From Diphasiastrum complanatum (Eukaryota > Streptophyta > Lycopodiopsida > Lycopodiales > Lycopodiaceae), in assembly GCA_029204225.1 (NCBI GenBank), contig CM055110.1:33675174-33739173 (forward strand): a stretch of 64,000 bases of DNA, written 5' to 3'. The stretch's first letter is position 1. Every line of letters starts with the position of its first letter. Of the stretch, positions 1 through 11,602 are shown in pieces. The notes under the pieces are model-generated. The model was not told the origin of the DNA. It saw only the letters and a program-made list of their open reading frames with translations, and did not search any database. The translations under genes were made by a program, and so were the position numbers.

Positions 1-1
1 A

Positions 2-376
2 AACCACCCTCGAGCGAAGCCACTGAAGGACTTTCGCACCCTTCAAACTCACTACAAGCGCAAACACGGCCTTAAGCCATTCCCCTGCAGAAAGTGCGGT
101 AAGGCCTTCGCAGTTCGAGGGGATTGGCGCACCCATGAGAAGAACTGTGGGAAGCTATGGTACTGTATATGTGGCTCTGATTTCAAGCACAAGCGCTCTC
201 TCAAGGATCACATTCAAGCCTTTGGTGCAGAACATGCTCCCTACGGAGGAGACTCGGGCGAAGATGATCTAGATCAACCAACTGAATGTGAGGCAGACGA
301 TGATACCATCTCTTCAGCTTCTCAATGGCACACTTTAACTGCTGAAACAACAGTTACAGTCAACTTTTGCAAGTAA
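2..376 (+). CDS. WIP-domain C2H2 zinc finger protein, 3' end (partial)
   Basis: Partial reading frame open at the left edge; 124 residues then TAA at 374-376. It encodes the C-terminal part of the plant WIP zinc finger region: the block [17 protein letters not shown], then a finger with CRKCGKAF and [10 protein letters not shown], then the last finger [16 protein letters not shown] with H/H ligands. Spacing and invariant residues match the WIP family of plant nuclear transcription factors (the TT1/NTT group), which control cell fate in seed coat, transmitting tract and root tip. After the last finger there is an acidic Gly/Asp/Glu-rich tail of about 40 residues ending NFCK. The N-terminal WIP motif and first finger lie outside the window. 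No intron interrupts the visible part. Family assignment is secure; the exact WIP paralogue cannot be named. Confidence 0.93.
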   Translation, partial: NHPRAKPLKDFRTLQTHYKRKHGLKPFPCRKCGKAFAVRGDWRTHEKNCGKLWYCICGSDFKHKRSLKDHIQAFGAEHAPYGGDSGEDDLDQPTECEADDDTISSASQWHTLTAETTVTVNFCK

Positions 377-3300
377 TAGGATATGGTGCCAACTGATCTT
401 CAAAGTTGTCCAAGTCTGAAGCCATGATAGAGCTTGGAGATCAACCGCCATATCGCAATACCTCGGCTAATAATCTTTTATTCTAGTGGAGGCATGGTTT
501 CATCTTTCAACATTTTTCCAATACAAAACGGCGGTACTGTGGCTTTGCAAAAGTATATAGCATTATATGAAATCCCATGCCGCTTGCTTCAAAAGATCAT
601 GAGTGCAGATTGTCTGTTCGCAAACCATCTCAAGTCTAAATCGTATGCCGAGCTTAAAGATTGGTTTGAGAAAATTCATTTCAGTTCATAGTGGTGTTAT
701 CTCTTAGTGTCTCTTAGTGCCACCCATTCATCTACTCTTCAACGAGTGTATTGCCTCACAAATTGACCTGCATTGATGTGGTAGAAGTCATCATGTCATG
801 TACTTTATTCTGTATTGCGTCAAAGTGTACCCATTTTGCAGCTATCCGCAAAGAGATGCTGTTATGTAGAAAGCTATTGAGATGTTGGACTTGATCGTAC
901 TGCAGCAACAACACGATCTCACCTTGTCATGGTTAACATCATTGAGCAGTAAATCTATCTTTGGAAAGCTTTCACAATTGTGTATATTGTTGTTGCTTGG
1001 GCAATTTACTAGTTCTTTCAAATTCGATGGTTGATCTTGATTCTCTGAGTCAGCTTATGATTTGATTTGAACTGTTACGGGCCTTTCTTCTTCTGCTTTC
1101 TCGAGCCTCTGTTTGCATATAGGGCATGCGAGTCTGTATTCAAAAAACTGGAAGCACCATTTCTGCAATTACTCTAGAAAGAGTTAGAGTTTGAATCTCA
1201 CAGGATGTCATAGAACAAAGCAAAATGTCTACAAAACAGCAATAATTTAATCTTTCATAAAATGTTCTCAGAATTGGTTCACCATATTTCAGTTTGTCTT
1301 TATTTGACATAAATAAACTTAGAAAACTGTAGTGATTCATATTATGCACCATGTATGGATTTACTAATTTATCATGAATAAGAAGAATTCTGAAATATCA
1401 TGTGCAAAAATGTCAGTGCATAAAAATTTGATGTGTTCAGGGTGTTATCAAAATAGTTAGTTCTAGACTTATTTCACAACAAATGTATATTGTATACCTA
1501 ATAACATATATACCATTTCAAATACGCAAGAAGACCTTGGGTTTGCATAACATTTTAAACTAGATAATGCACATTTAGAGGCATATTAAGGAAATTGTCT
1601 ACAATTCCTTTTGTCAAGCCATGGTAGTAGCAAGATAAGAAAATGAGTTATAGTTTCCATTATCACAATGATGGACTTTGGCAAAAAAAAAATTACATTG
1701 GATTTGTACACGGAAAGTTTTTCTTGCATCAGCATAGCATTGGTCCAAGATTTGCAAGGAAAATCCACTTTTTGAATGTGCATGGAAGTTCCATGCATAG
1801 CTATATAGCCATGAAATAGGTCCGAAAGCTCCACATTGATAAAGTTGCGACATACTAGTACCCACATATATGTTCCGTTTGTGGACGTATTGCCCCAAAA
1901 AATGCCCAAGGCCTCTCATGCATATATTAGAAGATGTGAATAAATCAACACGGAAACACAATGAATATGTGGAAAGAAAATTCGTGAGGCGGATTTTACA
2001 AAAAAGATATGGTCAAAGGACAAAGGGTGTAACCGTGTAAGTAATGCTTGTGAGAGATGTTAATAATTTAGTGAGTTTTAGGACCTTGAATGGATGATAT
2101 ATTTAATCCACAAGGGTGACTGTTTGTATAGGGTAAGGCCCCCGGGCGGGGGCCTTCCCCTGCCGTGACAATCGTTGATTTTTTTTTTTGTTGCTAAAAA
2201 TAACCCGAGATTTACTAAAAATAGTAAATTTATGATTTTAGGTTTCTAAAAATACTTTCTAATAATAGCAAAAGTACCTTACAAAGTGTAATGCACTTTT
2301 GGTTGTGTCTAAAAATAGTAATGATGCATTGCACATTTATTACTTCTCCAAATCTTGAAATAATAAATGCAGGTGTGATATTGTGGCTGTTAAGGTTTCA
2401 CAGAAATACACTTTAAAAAAATCACTAGGCTGTTACGCATATTTGCTGGCCTCCAACATTAGTCCTTGAGGAAATGCCAAAAATCTTGATCTAACAAGCA
2501 AGACCAATCTAAAGCAAGATGCAAATGCTCTGATCATGAAGGGCCTTCAGTACATGTGTGAACTACAGCCTGTAGTATGGCCTCTAGCCTGAAAACGAAG
2601 TACATGAGCAATTAGACACAAACATTTGCAAGCTAAAGGAGAGATTACACAAGCTTGATAGAAAACTCTCCAAACTTACTTAATGATTATGGCTCCAAAA
2701 TGAGCAAATATATAGTGATGGACCTTGCTTGGTTGGTTGACCGGGTGTGCTAGCCCCAAAGACGTCCTAGGAAGGTAGTTAGGAGTCTAAGCACGTTGTG
2801 GATTGGGCAAATCCATGCGATACAAGCCTACCATAGTCAGATCCAGAAACCAGCAATATAGCCCACCTTCACTTGCCATTTTACATTTTATACCTTCATG
2901 CCTTGCATATATCATATTCGACTCAACCCTCATATGACAAGAGTAAGAAACACAAGCCTGTAGAGATCACATATAACCAATCATTTTTACCATGTCCAGA
3001 CGTCTATGTTGCGTCGTATGTGCATTTTTAAAGATTCCCGCACATTGCATCAGTGTAAAAATATGGATTCGTACATGGTTATGAGATGACGACATTTCCT
3101 GCGAGCTACCCATCTTCCTCAACTAAAGCGATATCCTCCTTATGTACTAATGTATTCAAACTGAAAGAACTAGGTTAACGCATGTGTAGCATTCTTATAA
3201 TCCTTATCACGTTCCCAAGACAATAAATGAATCAGTCAAGCATAACTCATCACAAGAGGTTTAAAGTATTATCATGTCATGATAGTATCTCATCACCTTG

Positions 3301-3675
3301 AATTTCCAACAAACGATAGAAGGCATTAGTTGCAATGGTTATCATAGTGCTCATAGTTATCATTACCATTAGTGCTTCATAGAAGCATTAGCAGTTATAG
3401 CTATATGCCATCACATGCAGTGATAGTACTCGTACATTCATACACGTCTATTACCATTATCATATGCTCAATACTTATCATTATCAAAGACCATCAGCGA
3501 GGCAATCAGCACATTTGTAGGGTGGCCAGCCACATTACTTATGCATAGAATAAGTATATTCAATATGAAACCAACCCATGCAAGGGTATTTTAATCAGTT
3601 TGGTATCATAAGAGAGAACCAATTCCATGATGTTTCAAAGCGTATATATCATGTAGTTATCATATAATAGAGCCC

Positions 3676-3677
<2 letters not shown>
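377..3677. other. 3' flank of the WIP gene and intergenic DNA, no gene seen
   Basis: The first few hundred bases are probably 3' UTR and terminator of the zinc finger gene. Short open frames (for example 434-691) have no recognisable domain. The rest is AT-rich with scattered stops in all frames. Around 2190-2290 a CTAAAAATAGTAA-like motif recurs several times. A GC-rich hairpin is listed separately. No RNA gene or transposon boundary could be supported. Confidence 0.6.
2135..2156. repeat. perfect GC-rich hairpin
   Basis: Nine-base arms AAGGCCCCC (2135-2143) and GGGGGCCTT (2148-2156) flank a GGGC loop. It stands out in a strongly AT-rich stretch and is followed about 20 bases later by a T tract (2178-2188). 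It could be the end of a small transposable element or a structured RNA 3' end; nothing decides this. Confidence 0.7.

Positions 3678-3715
<38 letters not shown>
3678..3715. repeat. AG dinucleotide microsatellite
   Basis: Uninterrupted AG repeat of about 19 units, on the flank of the decayed reverse transcriptase. Confidence 0.95.
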
Positions 3716-3717
<2 letters not shown>

Positions 3718-3784
3718 CCACCAACCGTACCCACAATTAGCACCCCTGAGATGGAGTGCTAACTGCCTACAAGAGAAAATCGGC

Positions 3785-5768
3785 ATTTGTTGGTAATGTA
3801 AACATCACTCTAGGGAAAATATTGTGTAAGAATATATTATTGGTGATCTCGTATAGCTTCCCTATCATAAATCCATTCCTTTGAAATGTAATAACGATGT
3901 TTTTGACTTCATTAATAAAAGCATCATGGTTTCTACAGCAGTACATTGCAGCAACAATCTGAGAAATAATAACTTTATAAGAGTTAAATATCGGTCTATT
4001 GGATGCTAAGTGGATATACTAGAAAAAAGGAAAAGGAAGATCCTTTCTTTTATCGAACTTTTTCATATGAAAGTTGAAACAAAATAAAAGGTAGTAGTAA
4101 TACTCAAAAAGTTAACCAAATTATCACAAGTACCCTCATCTTTAATGGTCAAATATTCCAAAGGGTAGATCCATTTAGCATTATCAATGGTACGTGGCTG
4201 ATCTTTATCCAAAAATATCATAGCATCCGGATTGTTGATAAAACAAATGTCATCAATATACTGAAAGGTATATTTGAAAGCACGTAAGTATTCTGTTTTG
4301 CCAAGTTTGGCAAGTCTCTTTAAAAAACTAATTTATAAAATGACAAATACCAATTACACCAAGAGGGTGAACAAGCAAAGCCCATAGGACTACCACAAAC
4401 TTGTTTCCAAGTCCTATTTCCTAGTCTCACAATGCAGTTATCAATCAATAAATCATTCCACTGGCTGAATAGTAATCTATCCATAGGAATCCATTTATTA
4501 TTGGGTTTGTTTACCCATTTCCATTTGAATTTACCACTGTCAGGTTTCTATTTATATGCAAGATTATCATTCTTTCAAAATTTGACTGCGTATAGTATCA
4601 TTTTACGTATGACAGTTTTTAGCCCATCCGCGCCATTTAGAGGGATATTTTCATAGCATTTAGAAAAATCAGTAGATCTCATAGCAGTAATTTTACTAGG
4701 CACATTAAGGTAAAATTTAGTGGATGAGTTGCATTGCCAAAATAGGTTGGTATCCACATTTAGGTAACTCTAGTATGAGTGTGCCTTAAGGCCTGCACCC
4801 TCCATGAGGAGAGGCGACAAAATACCAAGAGCTCCAGAAAGGAATGGCCACCTTAGAAAAGTAGCAGTCATGTGCGTCTATAATCCATCAGCAGGTGTTT
4901 TTATGTGCCTTAAAGGTACAGAGTAGAAAAGGTAATTCTTCTTTCCCTATCATATAATCAGGTATGATATCCGAAAAGGTATGTTTAATAATTACCATAG
5001 CATTATTAATGGTATTGCTACCATGCTTAGGAAAAGGGGCAAAGTCATGACTAGATAGTCCTTGTAAAGCTAGATTTCTAACAAAGTTTATGCACATGAA
5101 CAAGAGTTATGTTGGGCCTTATCCACACCATTAACATATAGATTGGTAGTAATCCAGTCATGTTCATCAACAACGTTCTTTAAATTGTTTCTTGTCATGC
5201 TATTGTCGTGTAGCCATTTAGTTTTTCTTAAGAAGTTTGTTACAACATGTTTACAAATGAGGGCATGCTCCATAATGTGGTCATTATCAATGTTCTGATA
5301 TATAGGTAAAAACTTAGCCAATTTAAACCATCCATGGTAAAGCTCCAAAGCAACCTCATTAATATTTGATTGTTGTAAAGGGATGTGATTAAGTCCTTTG
5401 TTCAGGCAGTTTTTTAAAAACTTGTTACTAAATATTTTCGTATCCATAGATATCACATGTCCAAAATTTTCAATGATAAACCCTTTAAAGCGTTTAGTAT
5501 TCAAATAAATACAAGGAGGAATATCATCAATATTGAAATCGCAAAGGACATGAATGGGCTTGTACCATTCTTGCTTCAAGTGTAGAAAATAAATCCAACC
5601 AAACACAATTTGCCCAAAGATATCATCAGTATGACCAAATATATGAAGTAAAGTCTCAGAATATAGTTGCTTGACATTAAGACTCTCAAAGCATCTATTG
5701 TAATACCATAAATGGAAAACATCTTCCCTTTGTCTTTCTAACCACCAATCGTCATCTACCAATTGCAC
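3785..5768 (-). pseudogene. decayed reverse transcriptase with YIDD box, atypical (Penelope-like?)
   Basis: Reading down the minus strand, with several stops and frame changes, RT-like blocks appear in order. From 5768 to about 5090 a 226-codon open stretch ends with a VDKAQHN motif. Next come a block with ELPFLLCTFKAHKN and WIIDAHD (about 4850-5000), then CGSPMGFACSPSWCNWY (4330-4403), then FKYTFQYIDDICFINNPD with the catalytic YIDD at 4249-4260, then KWIYPLEYLTIKDEG, and a basic FHMKKFDKRKDLPFPF stretch near 4050. The order (DKA..N, LPF...HK, G.PMG..CSP...N.Y, YIDD, FDKR) fits an RT palm. It does not match copia (YVDD), gypsy (YLDD) or L1-type (FADD) consensus. From memory it most resembles Penelope-like RTs of the Naiad/Chlamys kind; that placement is inference. 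No endonuclease domain was recognised nearby. Confidence 0.6.
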
Positions 5769-6403
5769 AAATGACCTCCAATAATCTTATTTCTTCTATT
5801 TCTTCTTGCACATGGATCAATCACGGTAAAAATTTAGCTTTCTGATAGGAAGATCCTCTTTTCCACCACTTCTTTGTCCCTCATTGCATTTACTTGGAAA
5901 GTATTTCCTCTTCTTGTTGTTGCCACTGCCTGTTATGACCGAACTTGGATTATTCAAATTGAAGGAACTTGTCTTTTTATTCGTATTCTAGAAGTATTTA
6001 TCTGGTAAGGTAGAAAAGCTGGACTTTTTAAAAAGGCGTTCAATTTCTTGGATATTCTAAAGTTTGAGGTAAGATGAGCTTTGACAACATCTCTAGCAGG
6101 TTTACGCAGCCAAAGGAAAAAAGCATTAAGTTGATTCTGTAGAGAGGCACCAAGGAAAAACTTGGCAAGGTTGTTCATCATCATCATGTACCAGATAGCG
6201 TGGTCAAATCAAACAATAGAGGAATTTTTTCTACATTTTTCACCGCATTTGCACTTAAAGAAAGGCCTTTTCCAATTCCAAATTCTAGCTTGATGTAGGC
6301 TCATTATATTGAATCCAGTTTCAAAGTGGCCTCTAGTTCTAGCCTAGGTTTGCTCAAAGGACATCTCGATGGTTCAAATTTGTTCATTTTTATGACAATA
6401 TCA
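5769..6403. other. flank of the RT remnant, possible N-terminal part
   Basis: The minus strand keeps a 77-codon open frame (5954-6187) beginning with a run of Met codons; no domain recognised. It may be the decayed N-terminus of the same element because it lies immediately upstream in the same orientation. Confidence 0.3.
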
Positions 6404-7137
6404 TGTTAAATTCACACGTGTGGACTGTCCACAACATGTACTTGTGATCTCCTAAGGTGTGTAGATGCACCAAGATCAAGACTAGATTGAGATTCAAGAT
6501 CTATCTTTGATTCTATGGCAAAAACACAGTACTACATGCATTCAATCACTTCCAACTCTCACTCACACGTGTGGGAAGTGTTCCAAAAATAATCTAAGTA
6601 AAAACAAGCTACTCTCCTTGGGTAGAGAGAGAAAATCATCATGAGCTCTCGGGTAGAGAGAGAAAGCTAGAAAACCAGTTACTCACAAAATCCACTCAAT
6701 CTAAAAATCAATTAGATCCAAATGAGAAGTACAATGATACTAGTAGATCCACGAGCTACCACTATGCTTAAATATGATTGGACCACACTTTTGCCACCTC
6801 TTAATCCTATTGGACCATTGATCCATTCACCTCTAGTTTCTATTGGACCATTTTCAAGCAAACCTCAAATTCTATTGGACCCCTCAAGGTTCCACCTCTA
6901 AATCCTATTGGACCTCTTAAATTTCATCAAACAAAAGTATTACACTTGTCTACACTCTAATTGGCATGAGTTTAGCCTCTTACTCTATTTTGGCTAAATA
7001 GTGGCATTACAAGTGGAAATGGGTAATTTGCCATCTATGCCAAATTTGGTCCTATCAACATCCTACACCTAGATGCTTGATATAAAAAACATAAGACCCC
7101 TATATCTAACATAGATAATCTATTTCAATTCTTCACA
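6404..7137 (-). repeat. putative 3' LTR of the adjacent copia fragment
   Basis: Read on the minus strand, the copia frame ends at 7156, a purine tract TTTTTTAGGAGGAG follows, and then TGTGAAG begins. About 734 bases later the sequence ends in TTTAACA, giving TG...CA ends. The tract matches the PPT of the intact copia element at 22.2-28.4 kb, and both LTRs share CACACGTGTG motifs. No second LTR is present for confirmation. Confidence 0.45.
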
Positions 7138-7155
7138 CTCCTCCTAAAAAATTAT

Positions 7156-8265
7156 CTATGAATATTTGAACATTGATCTTGATATAACTCCAAGATTAGA
7201 TCTATGCTTGATGAAAGTACTTTTGCTCAAAGGCTTGGTGAGTAGATCGGCAATACAAGAGGACGAGTTGACATGCTCCAAATAGATTTCTCCTCCAATA
7301 AGCTTTTCTCTCAGAAAATGGTGTGCCACTTCTATATGCTTGCTTCTTGCATGAAATATGGGATTATTGGCAAGATCTTGGGCCGAGATATTATCACACT
7401 TGATCATTGGTAGATCATCTTCCTTGATGCACTTTAGCTCCAGTAATAATCTCTTGATCCGAAGCACCTCTTTGGAGGTTGTACTGAGTGCTTTGTACTC
7501 GGCCTCACATGAAGAGAGAGATATAGTATCTTGCTTTTTGGAAAGCCAAGATATTAGATTGCCTCCAAGAAAGATAGTGTATGCACTAATAGACTTTCGA
7601 TCCATCTTGCCACTTGTAAAATCCAAATCCGAGTAGCTAACAATGGATAGATCTTCACTTTTATAAAGTAGACCATAATCACAAGATTAAGATACAAATC
7701 TTAGAATCCTCTTGGCCATCTTCCAATGATGAATCTTAGGATCTTGCATAAATTGAATCAATTTGTGCACACAAAAACGCCTAGTAATGGCAAGCCAAAT
7801 CAAGGAGCCTACAAGACTCCTAAAAAGTGTGATGTCCCCAAAGGATCTTTCATCACCTTTATTAGGATATTTTACAATTTGCTCCATTGGAGTATCTATG
7901 CTCTTAGAATTTTCCATATGGAATTTTTTCAGCAAAGAGTGAGCATATCTAGATTGGCATATAAAAACATGATTTTCATAAAAATCAATCTCTAGGCCTA
8001 GGATGTAATGTATTTCTCCTAGATCTTGCATTTTAAACTCACATCCAAGTGCTAGTTTAGTTTCATCAACTAGCTTGATACAACTTCCACAAAGAATAAT
8101 GTCATCAACATAAATTAGAAGAATGACAATATTACTATCAACAAACTTTAGATACATGGAAGGATCATAGTCACTAAGAGTAAATCCTAGTGAGATAAGG
8201 AAAGAATTAAGTCTTGAATACCATGATCTTGGTGCTTGCTTGAGTCCATAAAGACTTTTGACAAC
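7156..8265 (-). pseudogene. Ty1/copia RT-RNase H fragment
   Basis: The reading frame starts abruptly at SLYGLKQAPRSW (8265) and gives the second half of a copia RT, with LLIYVDDIILCG as the YVDD active site and KMQDLGEIHYILGLEI. It continues into the RNase H domain: SYSDLDF, DRKSISAYTIFLGG, SWLSKKQDTISLSSCEAEY and IADLLTKPLS. One in-frame TAA (7687-7689) interrupts the RT-RNase H linker where family members read ILRY..GT; the frame then resumes unchanged to a natural stop at 7156. Gag, protease, integrase and the first half of RT are missing because the fragment abuts a family A LTR piece at 8266. It encodes cDNA synthesis functions of a retrotransposon and is non-functional here. Confidence 0.9.
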
Positions 8266-8866
8266 TGGCGCTTTTACCGAACACTGAAACCCAGAAGGTA
8301 ATCAGAGTCAGTTTGAGAAAAATCCCACATTATTGATAAATTTGAGAAGGTTACATTTCAAATCTGTGACCGACCCTAGTCTCCGGCGCGCTAGCATGCC
8401 AAGGCAAGAGCCATGACAACATTCCAGCAAGGGAGGCTGAGACTTGGTTGGAGCTCGTCCTGAGTCGCAACCCGCACTCCCCTATAGCATTGGTGGGATT
8501 CGGGCACCCCCCCTCATACCAACCACTCTACCCAGGCTGGTAATGCACGTTTTTCTCTCTCTAGGATTTTCTCTTTCTAAAAAGTCATTTTCTCTCTCTA
8601 GATTTTACTGATCCCCAGGCTTCCTTTAATCATGCCTAGATCGTGTGAGGTTATTGCACATCGATCTGAGCTCTCTGGACTTCGCTAGAACCGATCAAAG
8701 ATTTTTAGCCATAGGAACTTGGCGCCGGCAAGATTCTGGTCACAGTGTTGCCGGGAGTGGTGCCAGCACCGTTGGCGCCAAGAGCAGCAGGGGCGCTACT
8801 GGCGCCGAGGACAATGCTGGTGCCAGTGGCGCCGGAAGTAAAGCTTATGAAGATAGCTTTACAACA
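8266..8866 (-). mobile_element. family A LTR, first half only (gypsy-type)
   Basis: Reverse complement of roughly the first 605 bases of the 1247-bp LTR A at 12843-14089, beginning TGTTGTAAAGC at 8866 and breaking after the GCGCCAGTT motif at 8266. It contains the GGCGCC-rich stretch and the AATAAA region. The break at the copia side shows no target duplication, so this is a rearrangement joint rather than a clean insertion. Confidence 0.8.
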
Positions 8867-9953
8867 TCCACCCCACCTTTATAAAATCTGATGTCCTCAT
8901 CAGATGTCAGATTAAAGTAAAGGTGTCTCCCAATTAAAATAACTATACATTTAAGCTACTTGGCACAATACTCAATTTACTGGCCACTTTTTATTAACAT
9001 TGAAGTTGGCACACCACAAGTCGGAGGCTCAGCTCTTTGTACTGAAAAATTACATAACTTGAAAATATCTCTTTGTCTGGGAAAAGCGTAGATTTGGGAA
9101 CTCCTTTGAGGTCCTGATTTGTCCTTGATGCACTTTGTGTTGAGCTCTCTGAGCTCCAGATTTAATCAGTTCCGCACAGGTATCAAGGCTCCCTGAGCCA
9201 AAGGACTTATCGTTTGATTGCCCACTTTATGGACCACTCCGTGCCTTGTTGCTTCTGCACCTTGATTTCTCTCCTTGTCCCAGCCTGATCTTGATACTTT
9301 TCCATCTTGGCTCTTTAAGGTAGGCAAAGATTGAGTACTCCGCAATGCACCTCTCACTTAGCTTGAAGTAGCTCTTTGAATCAGCCCAAATGTAACCATT
9401 GACCTCGTGGAAAGCCGAAGGGTCGCACCAGTTTGATCCGCATACGAACTATCTCTTTGCGTTTGTTTGAAGCACCATGTCCGTCGCGCAACTTGACTTT
9501 CACAATTCCATCATTGGTCAGTTGCCTCACAGTCAAAACAAGAAGTGTACATCGAGCTTGGCTTCAAGTAGCTCTCTTTGAATCAGACACGTGCACCAAG
9601 AGCTTGCACTAGTCCGATCTCAACGCGAACTGTCCCTTAGTGTCCGTTCTAAATACCAAGTCTCTCATGCAAGACTCAACTTTCACAGTTTCTTCATTGA
9701 TCAGCTCAGCTGCCTTACACGTAACACAAGCCAGCGTACTCATATGTTTCCTCATCATTGCCGGTCCAGAGAAAGCCTATAACAAGCTTTCCTTTCCACA
9801 ACAAAAACTTGTCAACTTAGTAGGTCCAAAGTTCGCCAGTCTCCTCGTGTGAGTATGGCTAGGTCACCTTGAATTTGCCCCCGTTTTGATCAACTTTCAT
9901 TCAAAATTTGCCCCAAGAGAGAGGTGTGTGTGATAGTTTCCGTCCACTTATTT
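8867..9953 (-). mobile_element. family A internal region with polypurine tract, minus orientation
   Basis: On the minus strand this matches 21010-22191: the same non-coding internal sequence ending in the purine tract AAAGGTGGGGTGGA (8867-8880) directly before LTR A. No reverse transcriptase, integrase or protease motif is found. Small open frames of about 63 codons recur in all copies but carry no known domain. Confidence 0.75.
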
Positions 9954-10491
9954 GATAAATCCCACTTTATTGATAAATCTAAGAAGGTTACATTTCAAGT
10001 GTGTGACCGACCCTAGTCTCCGGGGCGCTAGCATGCGAAGGCGAGAGCCATGACAACATTCTAGCAAGGGAGGCTGAGACTTGGTTGGAGCTCGTCCTGA
10101 GTCACAACCCGTACTCCCCTATAGTATTGGTGGGATTCGGCACCCCCCCCTCATACCAAGCACTCTACCCAGGCTGGTAAAGCACATTTTTCTCTCTCTA
10201 GAATTTTCTCTTTCTAGAAAGTCATTTTCTCTCTCTAGATTTTATTGATCCCCAGGTTTCTTTTAATCATGCCTAGATCGTGTGAGGGGATTGCACATCG
10301 ATCTGAGCTCTCTGGACTTCGCTAGAACCAATCAAAGATTTTTAGCCATAGGAACTTGGCACCGGCTGGATTTTGGTCACAGTGGCACTGGCGCCGTTGG
10401 CGCCGGGAGCAACAGGGGCGCTGCTGGCGCCAAAAACAATGCTAGCGCTAGTGACGCCGGAAGTAAAGCTTATGAAGATAGCTTTACAACA
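9954..10491 (-). mobile_element. second family A LTR fragment, minus orientation
   Basis: Begins TGTTGTAAAGC on the minus strand at 10491 and runs to the repeated ATTGATAAATC / AAAGTGGGAT region at 9954, where it joins internal sequence. It is shorter and more diverged in its GGCGCC array than the copy at 12843. It lies next to a different internal region (10492-11602), so it belongs to another insertion than 8266-9953. Confidence 0.7.
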
Positions 10492-11602
10492 TCTCCCAAG
10501 CTCCATTGAAATGCCCCTTGGCCTTGTATTCCGGCCCCCACACTCCCCCACTGCTAAATGGTTGCCAGTCCCATGGCAATTCACTTGAATAGGGCTTCCT
10601 ACAGCTCGGCGTCCTGCGCTTCATTGGTCTTGTGGATTTCCTGGATGAGTTTTCTGTAACCCTCCAATGCTTGGGCTCGTATAGTGTTGTCATCCTTGAG
10701 AGGCCCGAACACATGGGAGCTATGGGGCAACCATTGGGAGCGTTGCCACTCTTCCACTCGAGCTGCATGTTGGGATGTCGTCATTGCTGCTCGGTAATAA
10801 ATTCTTGCCATGGTAAACTAGTCCTTTCGTTTGAGACTAGGGAAAGGGATGTTGGGATCAAAAAACAAGGGACCCAAGGAGCGATCCCAATGGAATTCGA
10901 GAGTACTAAGGAAAGTAAGCTCCTTGCAGTTGAGCATCGCTTGCCGCACCGTGGAATCAACCGATTGGTGGTGTCTGTGATGAAACTGCTCCAAGGCGTA
11001 CTAGAAATTTGCTTGGTGCTTCCAAGTCCTGGAGTTTGGAATGATGGGCCAGTTTGGTGGTCCATTGGCATCCTCCTGTTTTCTGGGCCACGTTGCTCGC
11101 CTAGGGATGGGTAGATAGTGGGGAAAATATTCCTCCAGGATCTTTTTGGCATCCTTGAAGAGGACGTTGCACCATATGGGTTGGGGTGCCAGCTGCTCGA
11201 TGATCTGTTCTTCCTTGCCTTTGATTTCAGTTGCGGAGCATGGCAACACAATCAGGGTATCCCGTATAGGTGTGCATGGGCGACCCTTCTCCTTGATCAA
11301 GAATGATAATTTCTTTCCCTTGAGTGTCTAGAGCCTCTTTGGCAATATCTGCTACCACGGTATCTTTAGGCTGATCTTCGATAGTTGTGTGCCTTGGTGG
11401 TGAGTTGATCTTTGTTGGAATTTGGGGTAGAGGGGGAAGCTTAAAAGATGGCCTCCACTTGAGTAGCTCCTGGAGTCGGATGCTCTACCTTGAAGGGCTA
11501 GTTGGAATAGCCGTTGTTGCTGGTGGTGGTGCTGCTTCATCCATTAGTATGGATTCCAATTGCATGGCAAAATGAAATTTGGGCGAGTTGGGTGCGGCTT
11601 GG
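10492..11602 (-). mobile_element. internal region of an unidentified LTR element
   Basis: Minus-strand sequence ending in a purine-rich tract just before the LTR A start at 10491, as expected for an internal 3' end. Open frames of 60-160 codons exist on both strands but are broken. One minus-strand stretch is Pro/Thr-rich near 11400-11580, followed by a Lys/Glu-rich part around 11001-11300. I recognise no gag, protease, RT or integrase motif; it may be a decayed gag or host-derived filler. Confidence 0.4.

Noticed and set aside
434-691. 85-codon open frame downstream of the WIP gene
   Set aside because: No domain, compositionally like AT-rich spacer, and sits where a 3' UTR is expected.
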